NCBI RefSeq assembly: GCF_004016505.1
Contig: NZ_SACR01000001.1
Location: forward strand, 868,001-932,000
Reading direction: 5' to 3'
DNA: 64,000 bases
From: Rubrivivax rivuli
GTDB taxonomy: Bacteria > Pseudomonadota > Gammaproteobacteria > Burkholderiales > Burkholderiaceae_C
Under the pieces are notes generated by a model. The model saw nothing but the letters and a program-made list of their open reading frames with translations, was not told where the DNA came from and made no database searches. Both the position numbers and the translations under genes were made by a program. Below are positions 39,878 through 50,900 of the stretch, one piece after another; position 1 is the stretch's first letter; each line of letters opens with the position of its first letter.

Positions 39878-41929
39878 ATGAACGCCCCGGCCCCCGCCTC
39901 GCTCAACAACGCCCAGATGGAGGCCGTGCACCACCTGCACGGGCCTTGTCTGGTGCTGGCCGGCGCGGGCTCGGGCAAGACGCGCGTGATCGTGCACAAG
40001 ATCGCGCGCTTGCTGCAAAGCGGGCTGGAGGCGAAGCAGATCGCCGCCATCACCTTCACCAACAAGGCCGCGGCCGAGATGCGCGAGCGTGCCAAGCAGC
40101 TCATCGGCGGCAAGGCCGCGCGCGAGCTGGCGGTGAGCACCTTCCACTCGCTGGGCGTGCGCATGCTGCGCACCGATGGCACGCGCATCGGGCTGAAGGC
40201 CAACTTCAGCATCCTCGACAGCGACGACGTGCTGGGCGTGATGCGCGAGGCCGGCGGCACCACCGACGCGGCCCTGGCGCGCCGCTGGCAGTGGGCGATC
40301 AGCCTGTGGAAGAACCAGGGCCTGAACGCCGAGACCGCCGAAGCCGCTGCCACCACGCCCGACGAGCAGGTGGCCGCGCGCGTGATGCGCCTGTACCAGG
40401 AGCGGCTGGCGGCTTTCCAGGCGGTGGACTTCGACGACCTCATCACGCTGCCGCTTGCGCTGCTGCAGCGCGATGCTGAAGCGCGCGCCAAGTGGCAGGC
40501 CACCTTCCGCCACGTGCTGGTGGACGAGTACCAGGACACCAACGCCGTGCAGTACGAGCTGCTCAAGGCGCTGGTGGGCGAGCGCGCGATGTTCACCGCC
40601 GTGGGCGACGACGACCAGAGCATCTACGGCTGGCGCGGCGCCACCATCGAGAACCTGAAGAAGCTGCCGCAGGACTTTCCGCAGCTCAAGGTGATTCCGC
40701 TGGAGCAGAACTACCGCAGCACGGGCCACATCCTGCGCGCGGCGAATGCGGTGATCGCGAAGAACCCCAAGCTTTTCGAGAAGAAGCTGTGGAGCGAGTT
40801 CGGCGACGGCGAGCCCGTGAAGCTGCAGGAGAACGACAGCGAGGAGCACGAGGCCGAGCGCGCGGTCTCGCGCATCCAATCGCTCAGGGGCAACGACGGG
40901 CGCAACAAGTTCTCTGACTTCGCCATCCTCTACCGCGCCAACCACCAGGCGCGCGTGTTCGAGCAGAAGTTGCGCGCGGCACAAATCCCGTACAAGGTCA
41001 GCGGCGGCCAGAGCTACTTCGATCGCGCCGAGATCAAGGACCTCTGCGCCTGGTTGCGCCTGCTGGTGAACCAGGACGACGACCCGGCCTTCCTGCGCGC
41101 GGCCACCACGCCCAAGCGCGGCATCGGCCACACCACGCTGGCGGCCCTGGGCGAGTTCGCGTCGAAGTGGAAGATCAGCCTCTTCGAGGCGCTGTTCTCG
41201 CCCAGCCTGAACACCGTGCTCAAGGGTAAGGCCATCGAGGCGCTGCAGCAATTCGGCCGTGAGGTCAGCGACCTGGAGCACCGCGCCCGCCACACCCAGG
41301 GCTACGAAGAAGCCAAGGCGCTGCTGATGGGCTGGCTGAAGGACATCCAGTACGAGCAGCATCTCTTCGACGGCGAAGACAGCGAGAAGCTCGCCGCTGC
41401 GCGCTGGGGCAACGTGCTGGACTTCGTCGACTGGATCGCCAAGCGCTGCGGCGGGCAGATCAGCCAGGAGGCCGGCGCCACCTTCGAGACCGAGCGCCAG
41501 ACCGTGCTGCAGGTGGCGCAGACCATCGCCGTCATCATCAGCCTGGCCGAGCGCGAGGGCGACCAGGACGTGGTGACGCTGTCCACGCTGCACGCCAGCA
41601 AGGGCCTGGAGTGGCCGCACGTGGTGCTGGTGGGCGTGAACGAGGGGCTGCTGCCCTTCCGCAGCGGCGACGAGGAGATGACGCCCGAGCGCCTGGAAGA
41701 AGAGCGCCGGCTGATGTACGTGGGCATCACGCGCGCGCGCAGCACGCTGGTGGTGAGCACGCTGCGCCGCCGCAAGAAGGGCCGCGAGACGGTGCAGGCC
41801 GTGCCCAGCCGCTTCATCGCCGAGATGAAGCTCAGTGAACAGGTCAGCAAGGAAGACCCGCGCGAGCGGCTGAAGAAGCTGCGCGAGCGGCTGGTGGCGC
41901 AAGGCCCGGGCGAGGCGCCCAAGGCCTGA
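39878..41929 (+). CDS. rep: ATP-dependent DNA helicase, UvrD/Rep family
   Basis: A 3'-5' superfamily 1A helicase of 683 residues, the size of E. coli Rep (673). All motifs are present: Q-motif LNNAQMEAVHH, Walker A AGAGSGKT (28-35), VDEYQDTNAVQYELL, VGDDDQSIYGWRGA, LEQNYRSTGHI, TLHASKGLEWPHVVLVG and RRLMYVGITRARSTL. Rep helps replication forks past bound proteins. I favour Rep over UvrD or PcrA from length and the DEYQDTN/VGDDDQSIYGWRGA wording, but the subfamily call is less certain than the family call. It is convergent with the giant PEP-CTERM gene. Confidence 0.88.
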   Translation: MNAPAPASLNNAQMEAVHHLHGPCLVLAGAGSGKTRVIVHKIARLLQSGLEAKQIAAITFTNKAAAEMRERAKQLIGGKAARELAVSTFHSLGVRMLRTDGTRIGLKANFSILDSDDVLGVMREAGGTTDAALARRWQWAISLWKNQGLNAETAEAAATTPDEQVAARVMRLYQERLAAFQAVDFDDLITLPLALLQRDAEARAKWQATFRHVLVDEYQDTNAVQYELLKALVGERAMFTAVGDDDQSIYGWRGATIENLKKLPQDFPQLKVIPLEQNYRSTGHILRAANAVIAKNPKLFEKKLWSEFGDGEPVKLQENDSEEHEAERAVSRIQSLRGNDGRNKFSDFAILYRANHQARVFEQKLRAAQIPYKVSGGQSYFDRAEIKDLCAWLRLLVNQDDDPAFLRAATTPKRGIGHTTLAALGEFASKWKISLFEALFSPSLNTVLKGKAIEALQQFGREVSDLEHRARHTQGYEEAKALLMGWLKDIQYEQHLFDGEDSEKLAAARWGNVLDFVDWIAKRCGGQISQEAGATFETERQTVLQVAQTIAVIISLAEREGDQDVVTLSTLHASKGLEWPHVVLVGVNEGLLPFRSGDEEMTPERLEEERRLMYVGITRARSTLVVSTLRRRKKGRETVQAVPSRFIAEMKLSEQVSKEDPRERLKKLRERLVAQGPGEAPKA

Positions 41930-41934
41930 GCGAA

Positions 41935-41970
41935 GGGCCTGCCGCCGCTTGGCCGTGCGACGGCAGGCCC
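41935..41970. terminator. Hairpin between the helicase gene and the giant PEP-CTERM gene
   Basis: GGGCCTGCCG (41935-41944) pairs perfectly with CGGCAGGCCC (41961-41970), and the stem continues inward after one mismatch. It lies in the 57-bp gap between convergent genes and has no T-run. Confidence 0.5.
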
Positions 41971-41986
41971 CGGGAGGCCGCCGTCG

Positions 41987-44900
41987 TCAGTCTTGCCGGG
42001 GCTGCATGCGCCGCCGCACCAGGCTGCCGATGGCCAGCACGCCCAGCGCCATCATCAGGTAGGTGCTGGGCTCGGGCACGGCCACCACGCTGCCCTGCAG
42101 GTGCAGCGTGATGTCGCCCAGCCCCAGGTCGGGGCCGCTGCCGTTGGTGCTCTGGCTGCTGAGCACCAGGGTGCGCGCGAAGCTGCCTTCGGTGCCGAGG
42201 TCGAACTGGATGGTCAGCCCGGCCAGCGTGGCCCCGGCGGCCAGCCCGCTGAAGGGCCCGAAGCCCGTCACGCTGAAGGCTCCGCCACTGCCCAGAGCCC
42301 AGCTGCCTGCCAGGGCATCTGCCGGGCCGGTAGCCCCGTTGCCCAGCACCAGGCTCGTGCTGAGGCTGCCGCCTTCGGCCAGCACGGTGCCGAAATCGAG
42401 CGTGTAGCTGAAGGCCCCGCCGCTGAAAGTGCCGCTGCCGCCGGTCTTGCTCAGCACCGCCTGCGCCAGGTTGTTCACCTGGCCCTGCAAGGTGAGGCCC
42501 ACCGGGGCCAGCTCCAGATCGGCCAGCTCGGGGTTCTGGCTCGTCAGCGCCACGGTGGCGCTGCCGTTGAACACCCCGGCCGCGGCCGTGGCGAACTGCA
42601 CCTGCAGCGCTGCGTTGTTGCTCGCGCCCGCCGCCAGCCCTGCCACGCTGCCGCTGGTGCTGAAGGCGCCGGTACCGCCACCGATGCTGGCCCTGAGGGT
42701 GTCGGTCAACGCGCCGCTGGCCGTGTTGCTGACAGTGACCGTGCGCGCAGCCACCACGTCGCCCACGCGCACGGTGCCGAAGTCGATCACCGTCGGTGCC
42801 ACCTGCGCCACCGCCGGTGCATAGACGCGGCCGGTCAGTGCCACGCTGGCGCCGGGCAGGTTGAAGTCGGGCGCGCCGCTGGTGGTGCCGGCGCTGCTGG
42901 AGACCAGCGCCACACCCACCGCACCGCCGAAGCTGCCCGCCGTGCCCGTGGGCAGGCTGATGCCGAGGCTGCCGCTGGCGTTGGGCGCCAGCACCAGAGC
43001 GGCCCCCGGGCTGGTGCCCGCGGGGCTGCTGGCGATGCTGGCGTTCAGCCGCTCGGTGAACAGATCGGGGGCGTTGTTGCTCACGCCGATGCTGCCTTGC
43101 AGCGTGGCGTCACCCACGCGGCCCACCAGCACCAACGGCGTGGTGTCCACCACCGGCACGGCCAGGCGGTAGACGTTGCCGCTGACGCTGACGCTCTGGC
43201 CAGCCAGGGCCAAGGGTGCGAAGCCGCTGGTGCCGGTGCCGTCGCTCGCCAGCGTGAGCGTGGCCGTGCCGGTCTTGGCGCCCGCGCTGCTGGTGTCCAC
43301 GCCCACGGCCAGCACGCTGCTGCTGCTGCCGGCGGCCAGCAGGCTGAAGCTGCCGCTGGCCGTGGCGCTGCCGCTGGCGGCGATGCTGGCGTTGAGGCGC
43401 TCCGAGAAGCCATCGGCAGCGGCCGTGTTGGCCAGCGTCAGGGCCTGGCTGAGGCTGCCGCCCACGCGTTGGTCGAGCAGGGTGATGCTGGCCGGCGACA
43501 CCACCGAGGCCTGGGCCAGGCGGTAGACGTTGCCGGAGACCGCCACCTCCTGCGTGCCGATGGCCAGTGCACCGAAGCCGCTGCCGCCCGTGCCGTCCGA
43601 GAACAGCGCCACCGTGGCCGTGCCGCCCTTTGCGCCGGCCGTGCTGGTGTCGACACCCACGAACAAGGCGCTGCTGCTGGCGCCTGCCGCCAGCAGGCTG
43701 ACGCTGCCGCCAGCGTTGGCCGTGCCCGTGGCGCTGATGCTGGCGTTCAGGGCCTCCGAGAAGCCGTCGGCCACGGCGGTGTTGGCCAGGGTGAGGGCTT
43801 GCGTCAACGAACCGCCCACCCGCTGGTTCGCCAGAACCACCGGGTTCGGGGTGACGGCGCTGGCGCTGGCCAGGCGGTAGACGTTGGCGGTGACGTTGAC
43901 CACCTGCGTGCCCAGGGCGATCGGTGCCAGACCGCTGGTACCTGTGCCATCGGAGACCAGCGTGATGGTCGCGCTGCCGGTCCGGGCGCCGCCGCTGGTG
44001 GTGTCCACGCCGACGAAGAGCGAGGAACTGCTGCTGCCCGCCGCGAGCCCGCTGAAGGAACCGCCGGCGAGCAGGCCCGAAGTGGCCACGATGCTGGCGT
44101 TGAGGCTCTCCGAGAAGCCGTCGGCTGCGGCCAGGTTGCTGAGCGTCAGCGCTTGCGTCAGCGTCCCGCCAGCCCGGACGTTGCCCAGGGTCACCGTGCT
44201 GGGCGCCACGGTGCTGGCCTGGGCCACGCGGTAGACGTTGCCGCTGACGTTCACGCTCTGGCTGGCCAGGGCCAGCGGGCTGAAGCCGCTGGTGCCGGTG
44301 CCGTCGGAGGCCAGGGTGATGGTGGCCGTGCCGCTCTTGGCACCGGCGCTGCTGGTGTCCACGCCCACCGACAGCGCGGTGCTGGTGGCGCCGGCGGCCA
44401 GCAGGTTGAACGAGCCGGTGGCCGTGGCGGTACCGCTGGCAGCGATGGTGGCGTTCAGGCGTTCGCTGAAGCCGTCGCCGGCGGCGAGGTTGGAGAAGCT
44501 CAGGGCCTGCGAGAGCGTGCCGCCCACGCGCTGGTTGGCCAGCACCACCGGGCTGGGCGCCACGGCGCTGGCTTCGGCCAGGCGGTAGACGCTGCCGCTG
44601 ACGTTCACGCTCTGGCTGGCCAGGGCCAGCGGGCTGAAGCCGCTGGTGCCGGTGCCGTCGGAGGCCAGGGTGATGGTGGCCGTGCCGCTCTTGGCACCGG
44701 CGCTGCTGGTGTCGACGCCGACGGCCAGCGCGGTGCTGGTGGCGCCGGCGGCCAGCAGGTTGAACGAGCCGGTGGCCGTGGCGGTGCCATTGGCGGCGAT
44801 GGTGGCGTTCAGCCGTTCGCTGAAGCCGTCATTGGCGGCGAGGTTGGAGAAGCTCAGGGCCTGCGAGAGCGTGCCGCCCACGCGCTGGTGGGCCAGCACC

Positions 44901-47900
44901 ACCGGGCTGGGCGCCACGGCGCTGGCTTCGGCCAGGCGGTAAACATTGCCGGTGACGTTGATCGTCTGCGTGCCGACATCCACCGCGGCCAGGCCGCTGT
45001 TGCCGTTCGGGCCGGTGCCGTCGCTGGCGTAGGCCAGCGTGACCGTGCCGCTGCGCGCACCCGCCTGGCTGTTGCTCAGGCTGACGGCCATCGCGCTGCC
45101 GTTGCTGGCGCCTGCGGCCAGGTTCAGCACGCTGCCTCCGTTGGCGACGGCATCACCCGCCAAGGCGGAGAAGCTGGCGTTCAGCGCCTCGCTGAAGGCG
45201 CCTGCGGGCGCGGTGTTCGCGATGTTGAGGGCCACGCTGGCGCTGCCCCCGCCCACCCCGCCCACACGCTGGTTCGGCACCACGACCGGGGTCGGCGTGG
45301 CTGCGCCCGCCGCCAGGTTGAACGCGGTGCCATCGATGGCCACGGCCGTGCTCGGCAAGTTGAACAGGCCCAGGCCGCTGGTACCCGCGCCATCGGAAAC
45401 CAGTTGCACGGTCGCGCTGCCGCTGCGCGGGCCATCGCTGCCGCCCGCTGCAAAGCCGATCACGAGGTTGCTGCTGCTGGCGCCCGGCGCCAGACCGTTG
45501 ATCGCACCCGTCAGCGTGACGCCGGCCGAAGTGCTGCCGGCGCTGGCGTTCAGCAGTTCCTGGAAGCCCGTGGGCGCCAGGTTGGTGTTGGTGACCGTGA
45601 TGGCACGGCTGGCGCCATCGACCAGCCGGAAGTTGCCCACCGTCACCGTGGCCGGCAGCGCCGGCTGTGCGGTGAGGAAGCCAGTGGCCTGAACGGCCAC
45701 GGTCTGCTGGTTCGTGGCCAGGTTGGTGAAGCTGCCGTCGAACAGCTCGCCGTTGCTGGCGAACTGCAGCAGCACGCTGCCACTGTTCAGGCCGACGGTA
45801 CCGCTGCTGGAGGCCACGGTCACCGCGCCGGCGGCCGTGGCGCCGGGCAGCACGAAGCCGCCGCCCAGGTTGTTGGTGACACTGAAGTTGCCGCTGGCCG
45901 TGGCCGCAGAAACGGCCAGGCGCTCGGCGCCAGCGCCGGTGGTGGTGTTGCTGACGGCCAGGCTGGTGCTCACCGCCGGCAGCACGCCGACGCGGAAGTT
46001 GCCCAGGTCCACCGGCCCGGCGGGCGTGGCGGCTCCCTGTGCCAGCACGGTGCTGAAGCCGCTGAGCGTCACCGTCTGCGTCGCGACGTTGCTGAAGTTG
46101 CTGACCACGGCCAGGCTCTGGCCGCTGAGCGCACCGCCGCTGCCCGTGGCGTCCAGCGTGATCGAGAAACTGCCGCTGCTGCTGCCTGCCGCGATGGGGC
46201 CGAAGTTGGCCGCCACGGTGCCGCTGCCCGACAGGCGCGAGTCGGTGAGGTTGCCCAGGCCCGGGCCGCCCGTCTGCAGCGCGCCGCGGATGCTGGCGCC
46301 CGTGCCGCTGTTGGCCACCTGGAAGCTGCGCGTGGCCGTGGCGCCGCCGCGCACGGTGCCGAAGTCGATGACGTAGGTGTTGGCCGTGCCTGCCGCCACC
46401 TCACCGGTGAGCGACTGTGCGGCATTGACGCCGACGATCAGGCCGGCCCCGCTGACGCTCGCGCGTGCATCGAAGCTGTTGCCGCTGCCGAAGGCGCTGT
46501 TGGTGTAATCACCGAAGACCGTGAAGTTCTGCGAGCCCAGCGCCAGGCTGCCCTGCAGCGCCAGCGTCGCGGCGCTGCTGAGGGCGGCACTGCCGGCCAG
46601 GTTCAGCGTGGCGTCTGCCGCGACGGCGACCGTCCCCGCGCTGCCCTGGATGCCCTGGGTGGCCGCCAGCGTGCCGCCGCTGGCGCGCACCGTGCCGTTG
46701 TTGGTGATCGCCGCAGCCAGGGTGCCGAAGCCCTCCACCGTGCCGGCATTGGCCACGGCCGCGCCGGCCTGCGTGCCCCCGGCCAGCAGCAGGCGGCCGG
46801 TGGACTGGTTGCTGAACGAAGTGCCGCCGCCGGTGAAGGTGCTGCCCGTGCCCACCGTGACGGTGCCGGCGTTCGTGAAATTGCCGGCCGACGCGAAGTT
46901 GCGGCCGTTGCGGATCGTGAAGCTGCCCACGCTGGCGTTGGTGGCGAAGTTGGCCAGGCCGCTCGCGCTGGTGCTCGCGTTCAGGAACTGCGAGCCTGCG
47001 CCGTCCAGCGTGATGCTGGCGGCGTTGGTCACGACGTTGGCGCCCGTGAAGCTGAATGTGCTGGCGCCCGTGACGTTGAAGCTGCCGCCGCTGAGGGTGG
47101 TGCCCGCAAAGTTCGTGAGGCTGTTCAGGCGCAAGCTGCCGGCGTTGACGTTGACGGTGCCGGCGTTGTTGAAGCCGATGTCGATGGTGGTGGTGCTGTT
47201 GCCGCTCTTGGTGTACGTGCCGGCGTTGGCGAAGGTGGAGGCGGCGCCGCCGAAGTCTTGCCCGATGCGGTTGGCGAAGGCGTTCTGGTCGAGCCAGGTG
47301 CCGTTGTTGTTCAGCGTGGCGGCGCTGCCGGTGCGGATGAGGCCGCCGCTGGCCGAGGTGTTGGACCAGGTGGTGGTGCCGTTGAAGTTGACGGTGCGGC
47401 CGCTGGTGATGTCCTTGGCGCCGTTGGTGTTGAGGGCGACATCGCCGTTGAAGGTGGTGGTGCCGGTGCCGGTCATCGTGCCGGAGGTCCACAGCCCGGC
47501 GCCGCTGCTGGTGAAGCTGCCGGTGCCGGCGATGGTGCCGCCCAGCAGCTCGAAGCCTGCGGCGCTGGCGGTGCCGTTGGCGTTGAAGGTGCCGCCGCTG
47601 GCGCCCAGCGTGCCGGAGAAGGCCAGCGTGCCGTTGGCGTTGACGGTGCCGCTGGAGACGGTCATGCGGCCGGTGCCGGTGCCCAGGGCGATGTCGGTCA
47701 GGTTGTGCGTGCCGCCGCTGAAGTTCAGCACGGTGCCAGCGGCGACGTTGAAGGTGCTGCCGTTGCTGGTGCCGCCGCCGCCCAGGCTGAGCGTGCCGGC
47801 GTTGACGTTGACGGTGCCGGCGTTGTTGAAGCCGATGTCGATGGTGGTGGTGCTGTTGCCGCTCTTGGTATAGGTGCCGGCGTTGGCGAAGGTGGAGGCG

Positions 47901-50900
47901 GCGCCGCCGAAGTCTTGCCCGATGCGGTTGGCGAAGGCGTTCTGGTCGAGCCAGGTGCCGTTGTTGTTCAGCGTGGCGCTGGCGCCGGTGCGGATGGCGC
48001 CACCGCTGGCCGAGGTGTTGGTCCAGGTGGTGGTGCCGTTGAAGTTGATGGTGCGGCCGGCAGTGGCGTCCTTGACGTTGTTGCCGCTGAGGGCCACATC
48101 ACCGCTGAAGGTGGTGGTGCCCGAACCGGTCATCGTGCCCGATGTCCAGGTGGCGGGCCCGCTCACGCTGAACGCGCCCGTGCCGGCGACCGTGCCCCCG
48201 CTTTGCTGGAAGGTTGTCGCCGCGAAGCTCTGGCCCGCCGAGAGCGTGCCGCCCGTGATCTCCAGCAAGCCACCGAAGCTCTTGGCGGTGGTGCTGTTGA
48301 CGGTGGCACTGCTGACGAGCAGGCGCGACGTGGCCCCGCCCGTGACGGTGCCGCCGAGCGTGTAGGGGCTGCCGCTGAACTCCAGCGTGGTGCCTGCCGC
48401 CAGGGCAAAGCTGCCGGTGCTGCTGCCGCCAGCGCCAAGTTGCAGGCGGCCGGCATTCACGTTGACCACGGCCGTGCCGGGGCCGCTGGCTGTGTTGTTG
48501 AAGTCGATGAAGAAGCCCGTCGTGCCGCCGTTGGCCTTGTTGTAGGTGCCCGCGTTGACGAAGGCTGAGGCCGCGCCGCCAAAGTCTTGGCTGACTTGCG
48601 CATCCGTGCCGTTCTGGTCGAGCCAGGTGCCGTTGTTGTTCAGCGTGGCGCCGCTGCCCGTGCGGATGCGGCCGGCCGACCAGGTGGTGGCGCCATTGAA
48701 GTTGATGGTGCGGCCGTTGGTCACGTCCTTCAGGCCTGCCGTGGCCAGGGCCAGACTGCTGTCGAAGTTGGTGATGCCCGCGCCTGTCATGCTCCCGTTC
48801 GACCAGGTCGAAGGGCCTGCGAAGCTCACCGACTGCGTGCCGCCGATGGTGCCGCCGGCCATGGAGAGGTTGCTGAATTGCACCCCGGCCGTGTTGCTGA
48901 AGTTGGCCGTGCCACCGGAGGTGGTGAAGGTCAGCGTGCCGCCGTTGTTGGCCACGCTGCCGGTGAAGTTGGCGGTGCCGCCGCTGAACAGCGTGCTGGT
49001 GCCGACGTTGTAGCTGCCCGCGATGTTCGTCGTGCCGCCGCTGAACACCACGTTCGGGTTCGCGATGCTCGAGGCCGCCTGCAACTGGTGCGTGCCACCG
49101 CCGAAGTCCAGCGCGCCTGCGCCGGCGAAGCTGCCGGTGCTGGTGCCCCCGCCGCTCAGCACCAGCCGGCCGGCATTGACGTTGACCACGCCAGTGCCTG
49201 GGCTGCCGGCAGTGTTGTTGAAGGCGATGCCGATGTTCGTCGTCCCGGCGCCGCTCTTGGTGTAGATGCCAGCGTTGGTGAAGGTGGAAGTGCTGCCGCC
49301 GAAATCCTGCGAAATGGTGGTGTCCTGGGGGTTCTGGTCCAGCCAGGTGCCCGTGTTGTTCAGCGTGGCGCCGCTGCCGGTGCGGATGCGCCCGCCGTTG
49401 GCCTCGGGCGTGCCGGGCGAGCCCGGCACCGCCGGCGTCACCCAGGTGGTGGTGCCGTTGAAGTTGACGGTGCGCCCGTTCGTGATGTCCTTGAGCCCCG
49501 CCGAGGTCAGCGCCAGGGCGCCGTTGAAGCTGGTGGTGCCGGCACCAGTCATGCCACCGTTCGACCAGGTCGAGGGGCCCGAGAAACTCACCGCCTGCGT
49601 GCCGCCAATGGTGCCCGCTGCCATGGACAGGCTGCTGAACTGCACGCCGGCCGTATTGCTGAAATTGGCCGTGCCGCCGCCGGTGGTGAAGCTCAGCGAG
49701 CCGCCGCTGTTGGCCACGCTGCCCGTGAAGTTGGCGGTGCCCCCCGAGAAGCGGGTGCCGGTGGCCACGTCATAGGTGCCGGCCACGTTGGCCGTGCCGC
49801 TGCTGAACACGACGTTGGCGACCGTGACGCTGGAACTCGCCAGCAAGGCGAAGGTGCCGCCGTTGAACTCCAGCGAGCCGGCGCCCGCGAAGCTGCCGTT
49901 GCCGCCGCCGCCGCCTTCCAGCAGCAGGCGCCCGGCGTTCACGTTGACCACCCCCGTGCCTGGCGTGCTGCGGGTGTTGTTGAAGGCGATGTTGATGTTC
50001 GTGGTGCCGGTACCGCTCTTGGTGTAGACGCCGGTGTTGTTGAAGGCAGAGGCCGCGCCGCCAAAGTCCTGGGTGATGGAGTTGGCGAGCGTGTTCTGGT
50101 CTTGCCAGGTGCCGTTGTTGTTCAGCACGGCGCCGCCGCCGGTGCGGATGCGGCCTTGGTTGGCGCTGGGCGTGGTCCAGGTGGTGGTGCCGTTGAAGTT
50201 GACGACACGGCCGTCGCGGATGTCCTTCAAGCCGCTGGTGTCCAGGGCCAGGTTGGTGTCCAGCGTGGTGGTGCCGGTGCCTGACATCGTGCCGTTGGTC
50301 CAGGTAGCGGCCCCCGTGACGGTCACAGACGCAGTGCCAGCCAGCGTGCCGCCGGTGAGGTTGAGGTTGGTGGTGGTGACGCCGCCAGTGTTGTTGAAGG
50401 CCAGCCCCCCGCCGCTGATCGCAAGCCCGGCGACGGTGAAGGCCTGGGTGTTGTTGAAGATGCCGGTGCCACCACTGGCGGTGACGGTCGAGCCGATGCC
50501 GGTGACGGTGCCGCTGAAGGTGGTGGTGCCGCCGCTGAAGGTGGTGCCGGTGGCGGCGTTGAAGCTGCCGGCGACGGTGTTGGTGCCGCTGGAGAACTCG
50601 ACCGTGCCGGCGGTGTCGATGCTGGAGGCAGCCTGCAGCGTGTGGTTGCCCCCGAAGCCCAGCGTGGTGCCTGCAGCGCCGCTGAAGCTGCCGTTGCTGG
50701 TGCCGCCGCCTTCCAGCTGCAGCCGCCCTGCATTGACGTTGACCACGCCAGTGCCCGGCGTGCTGCGGGTGTTGTTGAACGCGATGCCGATGGCGGTGGT
50801 GCCTGTACCGGTCTTGGTGTACGTGCCGGCGTTGTTGAAGGTGGAAGCCGGGCCGCCGAAGTCCTGGGTGATGGAGTTGGCGAGCGTGTTCTGGTCTTGC

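Noticed and set aside
41993..48568. A 2191-codon open frame on the forward strand opposite the giant PEP-CTERM gene
   Set aside because: It is a by-product of high G+C and of repeats in frame. Its protein is low-complexity with no signal, domain or start context, whereas the reverse-strand frame has a signal peptide, a PEP-CTERM motif and a sensible repeat structure.
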